Source of the DNA: Clostridioides difficile
GTDB lineage: Bacteria > Bacillota > Clostridia > Peptostreptococcales > Peptostreptococcaceae
Direction of reading: 5' to 3'
DNA: 64,000 bases
Assembly (NCBI GenBank): GCA_012955965.1
Contig: JABBZI010000009.1
Coordinates: forward strand, 1 to 64,000
Shown: in pieces, positions 17,364 to 26,536 of the stretch
Position numbering within the stretch: the stretch's first letter is position 1
How the letters are laid out: each line of letters begins with the position of its first letter
Position numbers and translations under genes: made by a program
The notes under the pieces: generated by a model
Databases searched by the model: none
The model's input: the letters and a program-made list of their open reading frames with translations, nothing else
What the model was told of the DNA's origin: nothing

Positions 17364-19151
17364 ATGAAACAATTGATGACAGGTAATGAGGCAATTGCAC
17401 GTGGAGCCTATGAGGCTGGTGTTAAATATGCATCCGCATATCCAGGGACTCCAAGTACAGAAATATTAGAAAATATAGCAACATATAAAGATGCAATAGT
17501 TGCAGAATGGGCTCCAAACGAAAAGGTAGCACTTGAGGCTGCTATAGGGGGTTCAATTGCAGGAGCGAGAACAATGGCTTCTATGAAACATGTTGGTGTG
17601 AATGTTGCAGCTGACCCAATATTTACTTATGCATATACAGGCGTAAATGGTGGTATGGTACTTATTACAGCAGATGAACCGGGAATGCATTCATCTCAAA
17701 ATGAGCAAGACAATAGGATGTATGCAAAATTTGCAAAGATACCTTTATTTGAACCATCAACTAGCCAAGAAGCTAAAGACATGATAAAAGAAGCGTTTGA
17801 AGTTAGTGAAAAATACGATACACCAGTTTTATATAGAGTTACAACAAGACTCTGTCATTCAAAAGGTTTAGTGGAATGTTATGATAGAGAAGAAGTTGAA
17901 ATTAAAGAGTACACTAAAAATGCTAAAAAAATGGTAACTGTTCCAGCAAATGCCCAAATAAGAAGAGGCGTTGTTGAAGAAAGAATGGAAACTCTTAAAA
18001 AATTCTCAAATGAAACTGACTTAAACTACTATGAAATAAATGATACAAAAATAGGAGTTATAGCTTCAGGTATGTGTTGTAATTTTGCCAAAGAAGTATT
18101 TGGAAAAAATGCATCATATATGAAGTTAGGATTTACAAATCCATTACCTTATGAAAAAATAAAAGAATTTGCAGATAAAGTTGATAAAATATATGTAATA
18201 GAAGAAAATGACCCATTTATAGAAGAACAAATAAAAGCATATGGAATAGATTGTATTGGAAAAGATGTAATGCCTCCATATGGTGAAATGACACCAGACG
18301 TTTTGAGAAAAGCTATATTTGGAAAAACAAATGATACTATAGAATACAAATCTGAATTAGTAACACCAAGACCACCAAGTTTCTGTGCAGGATGTCCACA
18401 TAGAGGATTCTTCTATGAACTTGGAAAGAGAAAAAATTTAATAGTTGGTGGAGATATAGGATGTTATACTCTTGGATTTGCTCCTCCATATAATGGAATA
18501 GATTATGTTGTTTGTATGGGTTCTGCTTTTGGAACTGCACATGGAGCTCAAAAAGTTCTTAATATGAAAGAAGGAAATGAAAAACGATTAGTAGGTGTAC
18601 TTGGAGATTCAACTTTCTTCCATACAGGAATAAATGGCCTTTTAGATGTAGTTTATAATAGAGGAAATTCTATATCAGTTATATTAGACAATAGAATAAC
18701 TGGAATGACAGGTCACCAAGAGAACCCAGGTTCAGGATATACTTTACAAGGTGCTAAAACTAAAGATGTTGATATAGAAGGATTAGTTAAAGCTTGTGGA
18801 ATAGAACATGTAAGAGTTATAGACCCTAACAATCTAAAAGAAGTAAATGAAGCATTAGATTGGGCTTTAGCTATAGAAGATGAACCATCAGTAATAATTA
18901 CAAGATGGCCATGTGTACTTAAAAAATTCTCTAAAGAAGATATAGAAGAATTTAATAACCCATTTAAGACTAAGTGTAAAGTTGACCATGATAAATGTAT
19001 TGGATGTAAATTATGTTTGAAAACTGGATGTCCAGCCCTATCATTTGATAAAGAAAATAAATTATCAAATATAGATAGAAATCAGTGTGTAGGATGTGGC
19101 GTATGTTCACAAGTTTGTCCAAAACAAGCAATAGTTAAGGAGGAAAAATAA
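17364..19151 (+). CDS. iorA: Indolepyruvate:ferredoxin oxidoreductase, alpha subunit
   Basis: This 595-residue protein turns aryl-pyruvates (or other 2-keto acids) plus CoA into acyl-CoA and CO2, reducing ferredoxin. The N-terminal pyrimidine domain begins LMTGNEAIARGAYEAG; the TPP domain has GGDIGCYTLGF and GDSTFFHTGINGLLD; the C-terminus carries two [4Fe-4S] clusters (CIGCKLC..CP, CVGCGVC..CP). Length matches IorA. The ATG at 17364 has GGAGGGA eight bases before it. iorB follows after one base. The operon layout (aminotransferase, iorAB, acid kinase) describes oxidative fermentation of amino acids with ATP formed at the end. Confidence 0.95.
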   Translation: MKQLMTGNEAIARGAYEAGVKYASAYPGTPSTEILENIATYKDAIVAEWAPNEKVALEAAIGGSIAGARTMASMKHVGVNVAADPIFTYAYTGVNGGMVLITADEPGMHSSQNEQDNRMYAKFAKIPLFEPSTSQEAKDMIKEAFEVSEKYDTPVLYRVTTRLCHSKGLVECYDREEVEIKEYTKNAKKMVTVPANAQIRRGVVEERMETLKKFSNETDLNYYEINDTKIGVIASGMCCNFAKEVFGKNASYMKLGFTNPLPYEKIKEFADKVDKIYVIEENDPFIEEQIKAYGIDCIGKDVMPPYGEMTPDVLRKAIFGKTNDTIEYKSELVTPRPPSFCAGCPHRGFFYELGKRKNLIVGGDIGCYTLGFAPPYNGIDYVVCMGSAFGTAHGAQKVLNMKEGNEKRLVGVLGDSTFFHTGINGLLDVVYNRGNSISVILDNRITGMTGHQENPGSGYTLQGAKTKDVDIEGLVKACGIEHVRVIDPNNLKEVNEALDWALAIEDEPSVIITRWPCVLKKFSKEDIEEFNNPFKTKCKVDHDKCIGCKLCLKTGCPALSFDKENKLSNIDRNQCVGCGVCSQVCPKQAIVKEEK

Positions 19152-19152
19152 T

Positions 19153-19728
19153 ATGACTAAGAGTATACTTTTGGTAGGTGTAGGAGGTCAAGGAACTATA
19201 CTTGCTAGTAAATTATTAACTATGGGATTGATGGAAGCTGGATACGATGTAAAAATGAGTGAAATACATGGAATGAGTCAAAGAGGAGGTTCAGTTTCCT
19301 CACAAGTTAGATATGGAGATTGTGTGCATTCTCCAGTTATAGAAATTGGTGGAGCAGACATATTAGTATCTTTTGAAAAGATGGAAGCTTTAAGATGGTT
19401 CAATTATTTAAAACCAGAAGGAAAAGCTTTAGTAAACAATTATAGAATAGATTCTATGACTGTCTTAATTGGAGGAGCTGAATATCTAGAAAGTGATATA
19501 GATGAAGAGTTAAATAGACTAAATGCAAAAGTTATAAATGCAGCTGATAAAGCTGAAGAGCTAGGGAATTCAAAAATAATGAATGTTATTTTATTAGGAT
19601 GTTTAGTTAAGTCTATGGAATTAGAGTCTATCGATTGGGAAAAAATTATAAGTGAAAATGTTAAACCAAAATTTATTGAATTAAATATAAAAGCTTTCCA
19701 TGAAGGGATGGAAATGGTTAACAAATAG
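19153..19728 (+). CDS. iorB: Indolepyruvate:ferredoxin oxidoreductase, beta subunit
   Basis: This 191-residue gamma-type 2-oxoacid oxidoreductase domain has the opening SILLVGVGGQGTILASKLL and the loop SEIHGMSQRGGSVSSQVRYG, both standard for IorB. It supplies the CoA-contacting half of the enzyme with IorA, whose stop lies one base upstream, so translation is coupled (AAGGAGG lies within the end of iorA). Confidence 0.95.
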   Translation: MTKSILLVGVGGQGTILASKLLTMGLMEAGYDVKMSEIHGMSQRGGSVSSQVRYGDCVHSPVIEIGGADILVSFEKMEALRWFNYLKPEGKALVNNYRIDSMTVLIGGAEYLESDIDEELNRLNAKVINAADKAEELGNSKIMNVILLGCLVKSMELESIDWEKIISENVKPKFIELNIKAFHEGMEMVNK

Positions 19729-19780
19729 TTTATAATAGATATAGATAAACTATAGAAATTAAGGTGAAAGGAAGAAAATT

Positions 19781-20851
19781 ATGACTTACAGAATATTAGC
19801 CATAAATCCAGGTTCTACTTCTACAAAAATAGCAGTATACGATGGAGAAGAACAAATTCTTGTGAAGACAATAGACCATCCAGCTCAAGAGATTGCAAAA
19901 TATAATACAATACAAGACCAATTTGAAATGCGTAAAGAAGCTGTTTTGAATATTCTTGAAGAAAATAATATAGATTTGAAATCTCTTAGTGCAATAGTAG
20001 GAAGAGGTGGAGTTTTACCACCAGTAAAATCAGGAGCATATTTAGTAAATGAAGAAATGATTGATGTACTTAGACATAGACCAGTGCTTGAACATGCTTC
20101 AAACTTAGGAGCTGTTGTGGCACATGCGATATCAGAACCACTTGGAATAAACTCATATATTTATGATTCTGTTGCAGTAGATGAGCTTATAGATGTAGCA
20201 AGAGTATCTGGACTTTGTGGAATGGATAGAGCAAGTACAGGGCATGCATTAAATACTAGAGCTATGGCTTTAAAATATGCTAAAGATAATGGAAAAGATT
20301 ATAAGAATTTAAATCTAATAGTAGCTCATATTGGTGGAGGAGTAAGTATTTATCTTCATGAAAATGGAAGAATGGTTGATATGTTATCTGATGATGAAGG
20401 ACCATTTTCTCCAGAAAGGTCAGGAAGAGTACCTGCTACAAAATTAGTGGCAGCTTGTTATTCAGGAAAATACTCAGAAAGAGAAATGACTAAGAAAATA
20501 AGAGGTAAAGGTGGTATAGTTTCATATCTAAATACTGTAGATGCTAGAGAAGTTGAAAAAATGATAGCAGAAGGAAATAAAGAAGCAAAAATTATTTATG
20601 AAGCAATGGCTTATCAATTAGCAAAAGGTATAGGAGAATTATCAACTGTAGTAGATGGAAAAGTAGATGCTATAATTATAACTGGAGGAATTGCATATTC
20701 TGAAATGTTTACTTCAATGGTTAAAAAGAAAGTTGAATTTATAGCACCAGTAGAAATTATGGCAGGGGAAAATGAGTTGGAATCACTTGCTTTTGGAACT
20801 TTAAGAGTACTAAATGGAGAAGAAGAAGCTAGAGTTTATAGTGAGAATTAA
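19781..20851 (+). CDS. buk: Butyrate kinase
   Basis: This 356-residue ASKHA-fold kinase has the phosphate loop NPGSTSTKIAVYD, the middle motif AHIGGGVSIYLHENG and the adenosine-binding IITGGIAYS. It transfers phosphate from acyl-phosphate to ADP (butyryl-, isobutyryl- or related phosphates), yielding ATP. It is the last gene of the sigma-54-driven amino-acid oxidation operon. The phosphotransacylase (ptb) needed to make the acyl-phosphate from acyl-CoA is not in this operon. RBS AAAGGAAG precedes the ATG. Specificity for branched or aromatic acids is possible, but the family match is to butyrate kinase. Confidence 0.92.
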   Translation: MTYRILAINPGSTSTKIAVYDGEEQILVKTIDHPAQEIAKYNTIQDQFEMRKEAVLNILEENNIDLKSLSAIVGRGGVLPPVKSGAYLVNEEMIDVLRHRPVLEHASNLGAVVAHAISEPLGINSYIYDSVAVDELIDVARVSGLCGMDRASTGHALNTRAMALKYAKDNGKDYKNLNLIVAHIGGGVSIYLHENGRMVDMLSDDEGPFSPERSGRVPATKLVAACYSGKYSEREMTKKIRGKGGIVSYLNTVDAREVEKMIAEGNKEAKIIYEAMAYQLAKGIGELSTVVDGKVDAIIITGGIAYSEMFTSMVKKKVEFIAPVEIMAGENELESLAFGTLRVLNGEEEARVYSEN

Positions 20852-20880
20852 TAAGAACAACTAAAAATGTTTATATATTA

Positions 20881-20962
20881 AAAAGTGGTATATCCATTTT
20901 TATACACTAAAGCTTACAATATAAGTGAAAGCGTATAAAATATAGATTGCCACTTTTTTTAT
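20881..20962 (+). terminator. Long structured terminator after buk
   Basis: Outer arms AAAAGTGG and CCACTTTT, an inner pairing of ATTTTTATAC with GTATAAAAT, and an apical part around GCTTAC form an 80-base rod ending in TTTTTTT. It is longer than the usual simple hairpin. Confidence 0.6.
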
Positions 20963-21068
20963 AATTGAAATTTTATATTAAATTAATGAAGAGTTATGTA
21001 AAATTTTGTATTTATATATATATTTTATTGTTATTTATTGTTATTATTATTATGAGGAGTGATTTTTG

Positions 21069-21770
21069 ATGGGAAAAATAAATTTAAAAAGTATGGTAAG
21101 ATTGTTTTCAGGTTTCTTTATATTTGCAATTTCTTCTGTATTGATGATTAATGCGCATGTTGGGCTCATGCCTTGGGATGTACTTCATCAAGGGTTATCT
21201 ATAAAATTAGGTATAACTATAGGTCAGGCATCTATAATGGTCGGAGTTATAATCGTTATATTGGATGCAGTTTTTGGTGAAAACATAGGATGGGGTACAC
21301 TACTTAACATGACATTTATAGGAATATTTATTGATTTAGTAATATTCTCTGAAGTAATACCTCATGCAAGTAACACTTATGTAGGTGTATTTATGGTTGT
21401 TATAGGAATTATTTTAGCAGCTATAGCAAGTTTTCTATATTTAGGTGTTTGTCTAGGAAGTGGACCAAGAGATGGTCTTATGATTGCTCTTCAGAAGAAA
21501 ACTAATAAATCTGTCCGTCTTGTTAGGACAGTTCTTGAAATACTAGCTCTAGTTGTTGGTTGGTTATTAGGAGGTTCTGTAGGTATTGGTACGCTTGTAA
21601 GTGCATTAGGACTAGGATATGTATTACAAATAGTATTTAGGATGTTTAATTTTGATACAAAATCGCTTAAACATAGATTTATTATAGATGATATAAAAGA
21701 ATGGAAAGAAAAGAAAAGTGATGAACATAAGTGTAAATCAAGTATTGCAATAAAAAATGAGCAAAATTAA
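21069..21770 (+). CDS. YczE/YyaS/YitT-family membrane protein
   Basis: This 233-residue protein has about five transmembrane helices and a polar C-terminal tail rich in Lys. The run GLMPWDVLHQGLSIKLGITI and the later GSGPRDGLMIALQKKT are typical of the YczE/YitT family, whose members are of unknown transport or regulatory role. ATG at 21069 has AGGAGTGA before it. It is separate from the buk operon by a terminator. Confidence 0.78.
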   Translation: MGKINLKSMVRLFSGFFIFAISSVLMINAHVGLMPWDVLHQGLSIKLGITIGQASIMVGVIIVILDAVFGENIGWGTLLNMTFIGIFIDLVIFSEVIPHASNTYVGVFMVVIGIILAAIASFLYLGVCLGSGPRDGLMIALQKKTNKSVRLVRTVLEILALVVGWLLGGSVGIGTLVSALGLGYVLQIVFRMFNFDTKSLKHRFIIDDIKEWKEKKSDEHKCKSSIAIKNEQN

Positions 21771-21828
21771 GTATACTAAAATATATTTGTATTTTGTCTA
21801 ATTTATGTAAAGGTAAGGAGATTTGGAA

Positions 21829-22335
21829 ATGGAATTATGGGATTTATATAATACTGATGGAATTAAAACAGGAAAGGTTATAGAAAGAGGTAATTCTATT
21901 GAAGAAGGTTATTACCATTTAGCAGTTGAAGTATGGATTTTAAATAGAGACTCTCAGATTTTAATTCAGAAAAGGTCTAAAAGTAAAAAGACATTGCCAA
22001 ATATGTGGGGAATGACAACTGGGTGTATTATTTCTGGAGAAGAGAGTTTGGAGGGTGCAATTCGTGAAGCAAAGGAAGAAATAGGGATAGATATATCTAA
22101 AGATGAAATGAAAGTTTTTAGAAGTATGATTCATGGCGACACTCTTTGGGATGTATATTTTGTCAAGAAGGAGTATGATATATCAAAAGCTATTTTGCAG
22201 GAAGAAGAAGTGAGTGATATAAAATGGGTAAGTACAGATAGAATAAGACAATTGATAAAGGATGGTTTATTTTTTGAATATCCAGAAATATATGAATTAC
22301 TATATGATATAGATAATAATAATTTAAACTTATGA
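21829..22335 (+). CDS. Nudix hydrolase, Idi-like subgroup
   Basis: This 168-residue protein has a complete Nudix box, GEESLEGAIREAKEEIGIDI (G-x5-E-x7-REUxEExGU). The N-terminus WDLYNTDGIKTGK and the AVEVWILN strand resemble the Idi-like Nudix subgroup. It would hydrolyse a nucleoside-diphosphate-linked substrate, most likely for housecleaning. The ATG at 21829 follows AAGGAGATTTGG. The substrate is unknown. Confidence 0.85.
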   Translation: MELWDLYNTDGIKTGKVIERGNSIEEGYYHLAVEVWILNRDSQILIQKRSKSKKTLPNMWGMTTGCIISGEESLEGAIREAKEEIGIDISKDEMKVFRSMIHGDTLWDVYFVKKEYDISKAILQEEEVSDIKWVSTDRIRQLIKDGLFFEYPEIYELLYDIDNNNLNL

Positions 22336-22505
22336 TAGGGAGCAGATTTTAGTATAAACATGATTATATAGAATTATCTTCTCTAAATTTTAATATTGTT
22401 TTATGAAGAATTAATAAGTTGTTTTTAAAGCTTTTTGATTATTTTTAGAATTAGAATAAAAGAGTGGCACTTTAAAGTCATAAAAATTTGGGGAGGGTTT
22501 AAACT

Positions 22506-23528
22506 GTGAAAGATAACAAAGAATTGGCACATGACGGTTCAAAATATAAAATTGTTTCTATATCTGTTGTAGTAATTATTTTAATTACATTCTGGTACAT
22601 GTTAAATATGGTGCTTTTAACATTTATAATGACTTTTATTTTCTATAACTTACTTGTAGCCATAAGAAAACGAATTAATAAAATATCTTCTAGAATTATC
22701 CCAGATTCGTTGATAATTGTAGTACTATACTTACTATTTGCTGTATTATTGGTATTGATTAGTTATGCAGTTGTACCAATAATTATAGTACAACTTACAG
22801 AATTGAGTAGGATTTTTAGTAATTTTGATGTAAATCAATTTGCTCAATCTTTAGGCCCAAAACTTTATCCTGTTGTTTCAAAGTTAGATTTTAATAAATA
22901 TGTTTCACAGGCAGGGTTGCTTATAGCATCAACAGCGACAAAAGTTGGAAGCTTTGGAGTAAACATATTGTTAGGATTCCTACTGAGTTTACTTCTTTTA
23001 CTTGAAAAAAATGATATTAAAAAATTTGGAAATAAACTTGCAGATAGTAAGATTTCTTTCATTTATAATTCTCTTGTATTTTTTGGAAAGAGTTTTGTGA
23101 AAAATTTTGGCGAAGTAATGAAAGTACAAGTAATGATTGCATTTATAAACTCTGTTGTTTCCATGATTTTTTTAGGTTTCATGGGATTCCCTCAAATATG
23201 GGCTTTAGGATTTATGATTTTCGTATTAGGTCTTATTCCAGTGGCAGGAGTTATAGTATCATTAATTCCTCTAACTGTAATAGCCTTTAACATAGGTGGG
23301 ATAACAAAAGTACTTGGAGTTTTAGTGATGATTTGTATAGTACATGCAGTAGAAACATACATATTAAATCCTAAATTGATGTCAAATAGAACGAAACTTC
23401 CAGTTTGTTTTGTGTTTATTATTTTACTTGTAGGAGAGCATTACTTGGGTGTATGGGGATTATTAATTGGAGTTCCAATATTCATGTTCCTTATGGATAT
23501 TTTGGGTGTTAAATTTACTTCCAGATAA
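22506..23528 (+). CDS. AI-2E family transporter (UPF0118)
   Basis: This 340-residue membrane protein has about eight helices, with pairs at the N-terminus (about 20-50, 65-95) and a cluster after residue 150. GLIPVAGVIVSLIPLT and HAVETYILNPKLM are signature stretches of the AI-2E/PerM family. Members export small solutes or sodium/lithium, or pass autoinducer-2; the role here is unknown. GTG start with GGGGAGGG before it. A bidirectional hairpin follows. Confidence 0.88.
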   Translation: MKDNKELAHDGSKYKIVSISVVVIILITFWYMLNMVLLTFIMTFIFYNLLVAIRKRINKISSRIIPDSLIIVVLYLLFAVLLVLISYAVVPIIIVQLTELSRIFSNFDVNQFAQSLGPKLYPVVSKLDFNKYVSQAGLLIASTATKVGSFGVNILLGFLLSLLLLLEKNDIKKFGNKLADSKISFIYNSLVFFGKSFVKNFGEVMKVQVMIAFINSVVSMIFLGFMGFPQIWALGFMIFVLGLIPVAGVIVSLIPLTVIAFNIGGITKVLGVLVMICIVHAVETYILNPKLMSNRTKLPVCFVFIILLVGEHYLGVWGLLIGVPIFMFLMDILGVKFTSR

Positions 23529-23584
23529 ATATATTACAATAATAATTAATTTTATGAATATGATTTATGATTTGTTTTAAAAAA

Positions 23585-23633
23585 GAACCTATAAATAGAC
23601 AACATTAATAAAAGAAGTCTGTTTTATAGGTTC
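23585..23633. terminator. Bidirectional terminator
   Basis: GAACCTATAAA and TTTATAGGTTC form the outer stem, with AGAC/GTCT inside, between two converging genes; both flanks carry A or T runs. Confidence 0.7.
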
Positions 23634-23677
23634 CATTTTGATTTTCATAAATGTTATACAATTAAATAACAAGAAAT

Positions 23678-23986
23678 TTATTTCATTTCAAAAGTCTCAC
23701 AACTTGCATTTCCTGAATTTATATGAACTTTTTCAGCTTTACAAAGTTCATTTTTATTGTATTTACATTTTACAGCCTCACAATGAATATTATCTGTATC
23801 AACTTGATTAGTATCATTAGAACGACTAGTTATTCCTGAAGTATATTTGTCTTCAAAAGAAGCACAATAAGTATTTCCTGTAGTAGTTGCTTGCATTCCA
23901 TCTACTTTTATATTACCAGCATAACAGTATCCACTAGTATTATAAGCACAATTAGTAGCATCGCAATTTAAATTATTATTTTTCAT
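23678..23986 (-). CDS. DUF1540 protein with two Cys-rich modules
   Basis: This 102-residue protein has two tandem modules of the DUF1540 type: NCDATNCAYNTSGYCYAGNI ending YCASFE, then HCEAVKCKYNKNELCKAEKV ending CETFE. Each has four Cys, likely binding one metal ion. Clear RBS (TTAGGAGGTT) on the minus strand. In clostridia DUF1540 proteins are often seen in sporulation gene sets, but the function is unknown. Confidence 0.82.
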   Translation of the reverse strand: MKNNNLNCDATNCAYNTSGYCYAGNIKVDGMQATTTGNTYCASFEDKYTSGITSRSNDTNQVDTDNIHCEAVKCKYNKNELCKAEKVHINSGNASCETFEMK

Positions 23987-24046
23987 AAAATAACCTCCTA
24001 AGTTTTATTTAAACTTATTATGTGAAGTTATTTAAATTTTATACAC

Positions 24047-24475
24047 CTATTTACAATTACATTTATCACATCTAACAGCTACATCTTTTGAAGTTTCTCT
24101 TCCTAAATTTTTATTGACATGGTATACATCTATATTTTCAGTTGAACCACATATAGAACATTTAAAATTGTTTTCTAGTAAAATTCTTTCTCTAAATAAC
24201 TTCCAGTACATAGAATTGATGTAATCATTGTAGTTAACCTTGAGACATGTTTCAAGAAAGTTTATGTATAAATTATCTAAATCTCCTGTATCTAATTCTG
24301 TATATTCTGGTTCAAAATATTCACAACAACCTCTAAAATCAGGTTTAGTATCCGAAATAACACATCTAATATCATATCTATAGTCTAGGCTAGGCCCCTT
24401 GAATGAAAGATGTGTGCAAAAAGAACAAGATGTCTCTGGTAGATTTTTTTCAAGTTCATGTAATTTATTATTCAT
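24047..24475 (-). CDS. HNH-like zinc protein
   Basis: This 142-residue protein has an N-terminal Cys cluster (CSFCTHL, later RCVISD and GCCEYF) and a C-terminal module FKCSICGSTENIDVYHVNKN, then VRCDKCNCK. CxxC-IDVYHVN-CxxC has the order of an HNH endonuclease zinc finger, but the usual second His/Asn arrangement is weak (HVN, then no clear third His), so cleavage activity is doubtful. RBS TTTGGAGGAAT. Function unknown. Confidence 0.6.
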   Translation of the reverse strand: MNNKLHELEKNLPETSCSFCTHLSFKGPSLDYRYDIRCVISDTKPDFRGCCEYFEPEYTELDTGDLDNLYINFLETCLKVNYNDYINSMYWKLFRERILLENNFKCSICGSTENIDVYHVNKNLGRETSKDVAVRCDKCNCK

Positions 24476-24610
24476 AAGTATTCCTCCAAAAAAATTTATT
24501 TTAAGTATATAAATGTGTAGATTATTTTAAAACTTTTATTTATTTATATTAGAAATTCAGGATAAATATTCCAATAAAGAGTAAATACTTAGTTATTTAT
24601 GTGTTGAATG

Positions 24611-24649
24611 AAAAAGAGACAATCTCTAAGTTGAGATAGTCTCTTTTTA
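24611..24649 (-). terminator. Terminator of cstA
   Basis: AAAGAGACAATCTC pairs with GAGATAGTCTCTTT, with T runs on both strands. It lies 47 bp beyond the stop of the minus-strand CstA gene. Confidence 0.8.
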
Positions 24650-24695
24650 TGATTTTTATATTAAAAATTTAATCTAAGTGTAACTTTAGTTGATT

Positions 24696-26153
24696 TTAGT
24701 CAGCTAGTTTTACATCTGCTTTGTTTTTCAACTTTCTACCATAGTAGACCGTTAAAACAGCATATAATACAGTAAATATAGCAGCTAAAATATAAGATAT
24801 ATTTATATTTAAGTTAAATCCAATTTGAGCATTAAATATATAGCTAGATATAATAAAAGAATAAAACATACCTGGAATTAAGCTTATAATATAATTTTTT
24901 TCTTTTATTATAAGGTAGACTGTAATCATTGCAAATGCAAATATAGCAATGGTTTGATTACTCCATGAGAAATATCTCCATAATATATTAAATCCAGAAG
25001 CACTGAGTTTTGCAAATATGAGTATAGCTATGACAGGAATAAATATACAGATTGATAGTATGACACGATGTTTCTTTTCCTTTTGGTCATAATGGAAATA
25101 GTCAGCAAGCATTAGTCTTAGAGATCTTAAAGCTGTATCCCCAGAAGTTATTGGTAAAACGATAACTCCTATTATTGCTATGATTCCACCAATAGAGCCA
25201 AGTAAATCTCTTGCAACTAAGCCTATTACATCAGGAGAGCCTATTAATTCCTTAGGTATACCTTTATTGTAAATACCCATAGCAGCTGCAGCCCAAATCA
25301 TTGCAATTAAACCTTCTAAAATCATCATATTATAAAAAGTGGTTTTTCCTTCTTTTTCATTTGAAACAGATCTTGCTATAAGAGTGGCTTGAGTTGAGTG
25401 GAACCCAGAAACTATACCACAAGCAACTGTAACAAAGAATGTAGGGATAAGAGGAATTCCATCAGGATGAATACCTTTCCAATTCGCAAGACTTAGATTA
25501 GCTAAATCATAACCTTGTGTAAAGATTCCGATTCCAACACCAGCAGCAGATAAAAGTAGGATTGCTCCAAATATTGGATATATTTTTCCTATAATCTTAT
25601 CAATTGGGAATAGTGTTGCACATAAATAATATACAAAAATAATTCCGTAAACTATCCATACAACTGGATTATTTATAGTTGACTTCATATTTAAGATTTG
25701 TGTAACAACCAAATCTCCAGGTGTGTAAATAAAAACTGCACCAACTAAAAGCATTAATAGACAAAGAAATATATTATAGACTTGAAATACTTTGTTACCT
25801 AAAAATCTACTGATAAGGGAAGGCATCTGTGCTCCTTTTTCTCTTATACTAATCATTCCACTCATATAGTCGTGTAAAGCTCCTCCAAATACACAACCAA
25901 TAGGGATTAGTATAAATGCTATTGGACCAAATAATATACCTTGGATAGGTCCTAGAATCGGTCCTGTACCAGCTATATTAAGCAATTCAATGAGACTATT
26001 CTTCCATTTTTTCATTGGAACATAGTCTACACCATCACTCTGAGCAAGAGCAGGTGTTTTTCTGTCATCTGGGCTAAATATTTTTTCACAATAAGCACCA
26101 TATAAAGCACCTCCTATTAGTAATATAGCCAATCCAATTAAGAACGTTGTCAT
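24696..26153 (-). CDS. cstA: CstA-family peptide/pyruvate transporter
   Basis: This 485-residue polytopic membrane protein of the carbon starvation family opens TTFLIGLAILLIGGALYG and has AQSDGVDYVPMKKWK, NIAGTGPILGPIQGILFGP and GALHDYMSGMISIREKG, hallmark CstA stretches. The family imports peptides or pyruvate. The length is that of the shorter Gram-positive form (E. coli CstA is about 700). The start is the ATG at 26153, preceded by GGGGTGAT; the frame stays open for 20 further codons but has no better start. It diverges from nadA; the 380-bp gap holds both promoters. Confidence 0.9.
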   Translation of the reverse strand: MTTFLIGLAILLIGGALYGAYCEKIFSPDDRKTPALAQSDGVDYVPMKKWKNSLIELLNIAGTGPILGPIQGILFGPIAFILIPIGCVFGGALHDYMSGMISIREKGAQMPSLISRFLGNKVFQVYNIFLCLLMLLVGAVFIYTPGDLVVTQILNMKSTINNPVVWIVYGIIFVYYLCATLFPIDKIIGKIYPIFGAILLLSAAGVGIGIFTQGYDLANLSLANWKGIHPDGIPLIPTFFVTVACGIVSGFHSTQATLIARSVSNEKEGKTTFYNMMILEGLIAMIWAAAAMGIYNKGIPKELIGSPDVIGLVARDLLGSIGGIIAIIGVIVLPITSGDTALRSLRLMLADYFHYDQKEKKHRVILSICIFIPVIAILIFAKLSASGFNILWRYFSWSNQTIAIFAFAMITVYLIIKEKNYIISLIPGMFYSFIISSYIFNAQIGFNLNINISYILAAIFTVLYAVLTVYYGRKLKNKADVKLAD

Positions 26154-26459
26154 AATATCACCCCATTTATAAAATTTTTTGGATTCTGTATACGTATTGA
26201 AATAACCTACCAATTCTATAAAATACTAAAAGTAATATAATTTCAGAAATTAATACATACACATAATCATGTACTTAGTATACATGTATTTGGTAAAATT
26301 TTCAATATTATAACAATAAAGAATATAAACAAAATTCTGATAATATTTTACAAAAAAATAAAAAAACATAAAAAATAGTTTAAATAGGTAAGTAAAAAAG
26401 AGAAATCAATTGATAATTTAAATGTCTATATCTTAACAATATTAAGAGGTCTAAAATTC

Positions 26460-26510
26460 TTGAAGAAAGAATAGTCAAGTGATATAATGAATTTACAGGT
26501 GTATATACAC
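26460..26510 (+). promoter_or_regulatory. nadABC promoter with downstream palindromic operator
   Basis: TTGAAG, a 17-bp spacer and TATAAT (26483-26488) put transcription start near 26495. The perfect palindrome GTGTATATACAC (26499-26510) lies right on the first transcribed bases, the place expected for a repressor. A niacin-responsive repressor (NiaR/NadR type) is my guess; the binding protein is not shown by sequence. Confidence 0.65.
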
Positions 26511-26536
26511 TAGTACATATAGAAAGCGGTGCAATT

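Noticed and set aside
22463-22480. A sigma-54-like GTGGCAC before the AI-2E transporter
   Set aside because: There is no GC ten bases after the GG, so the -12 half is missing.
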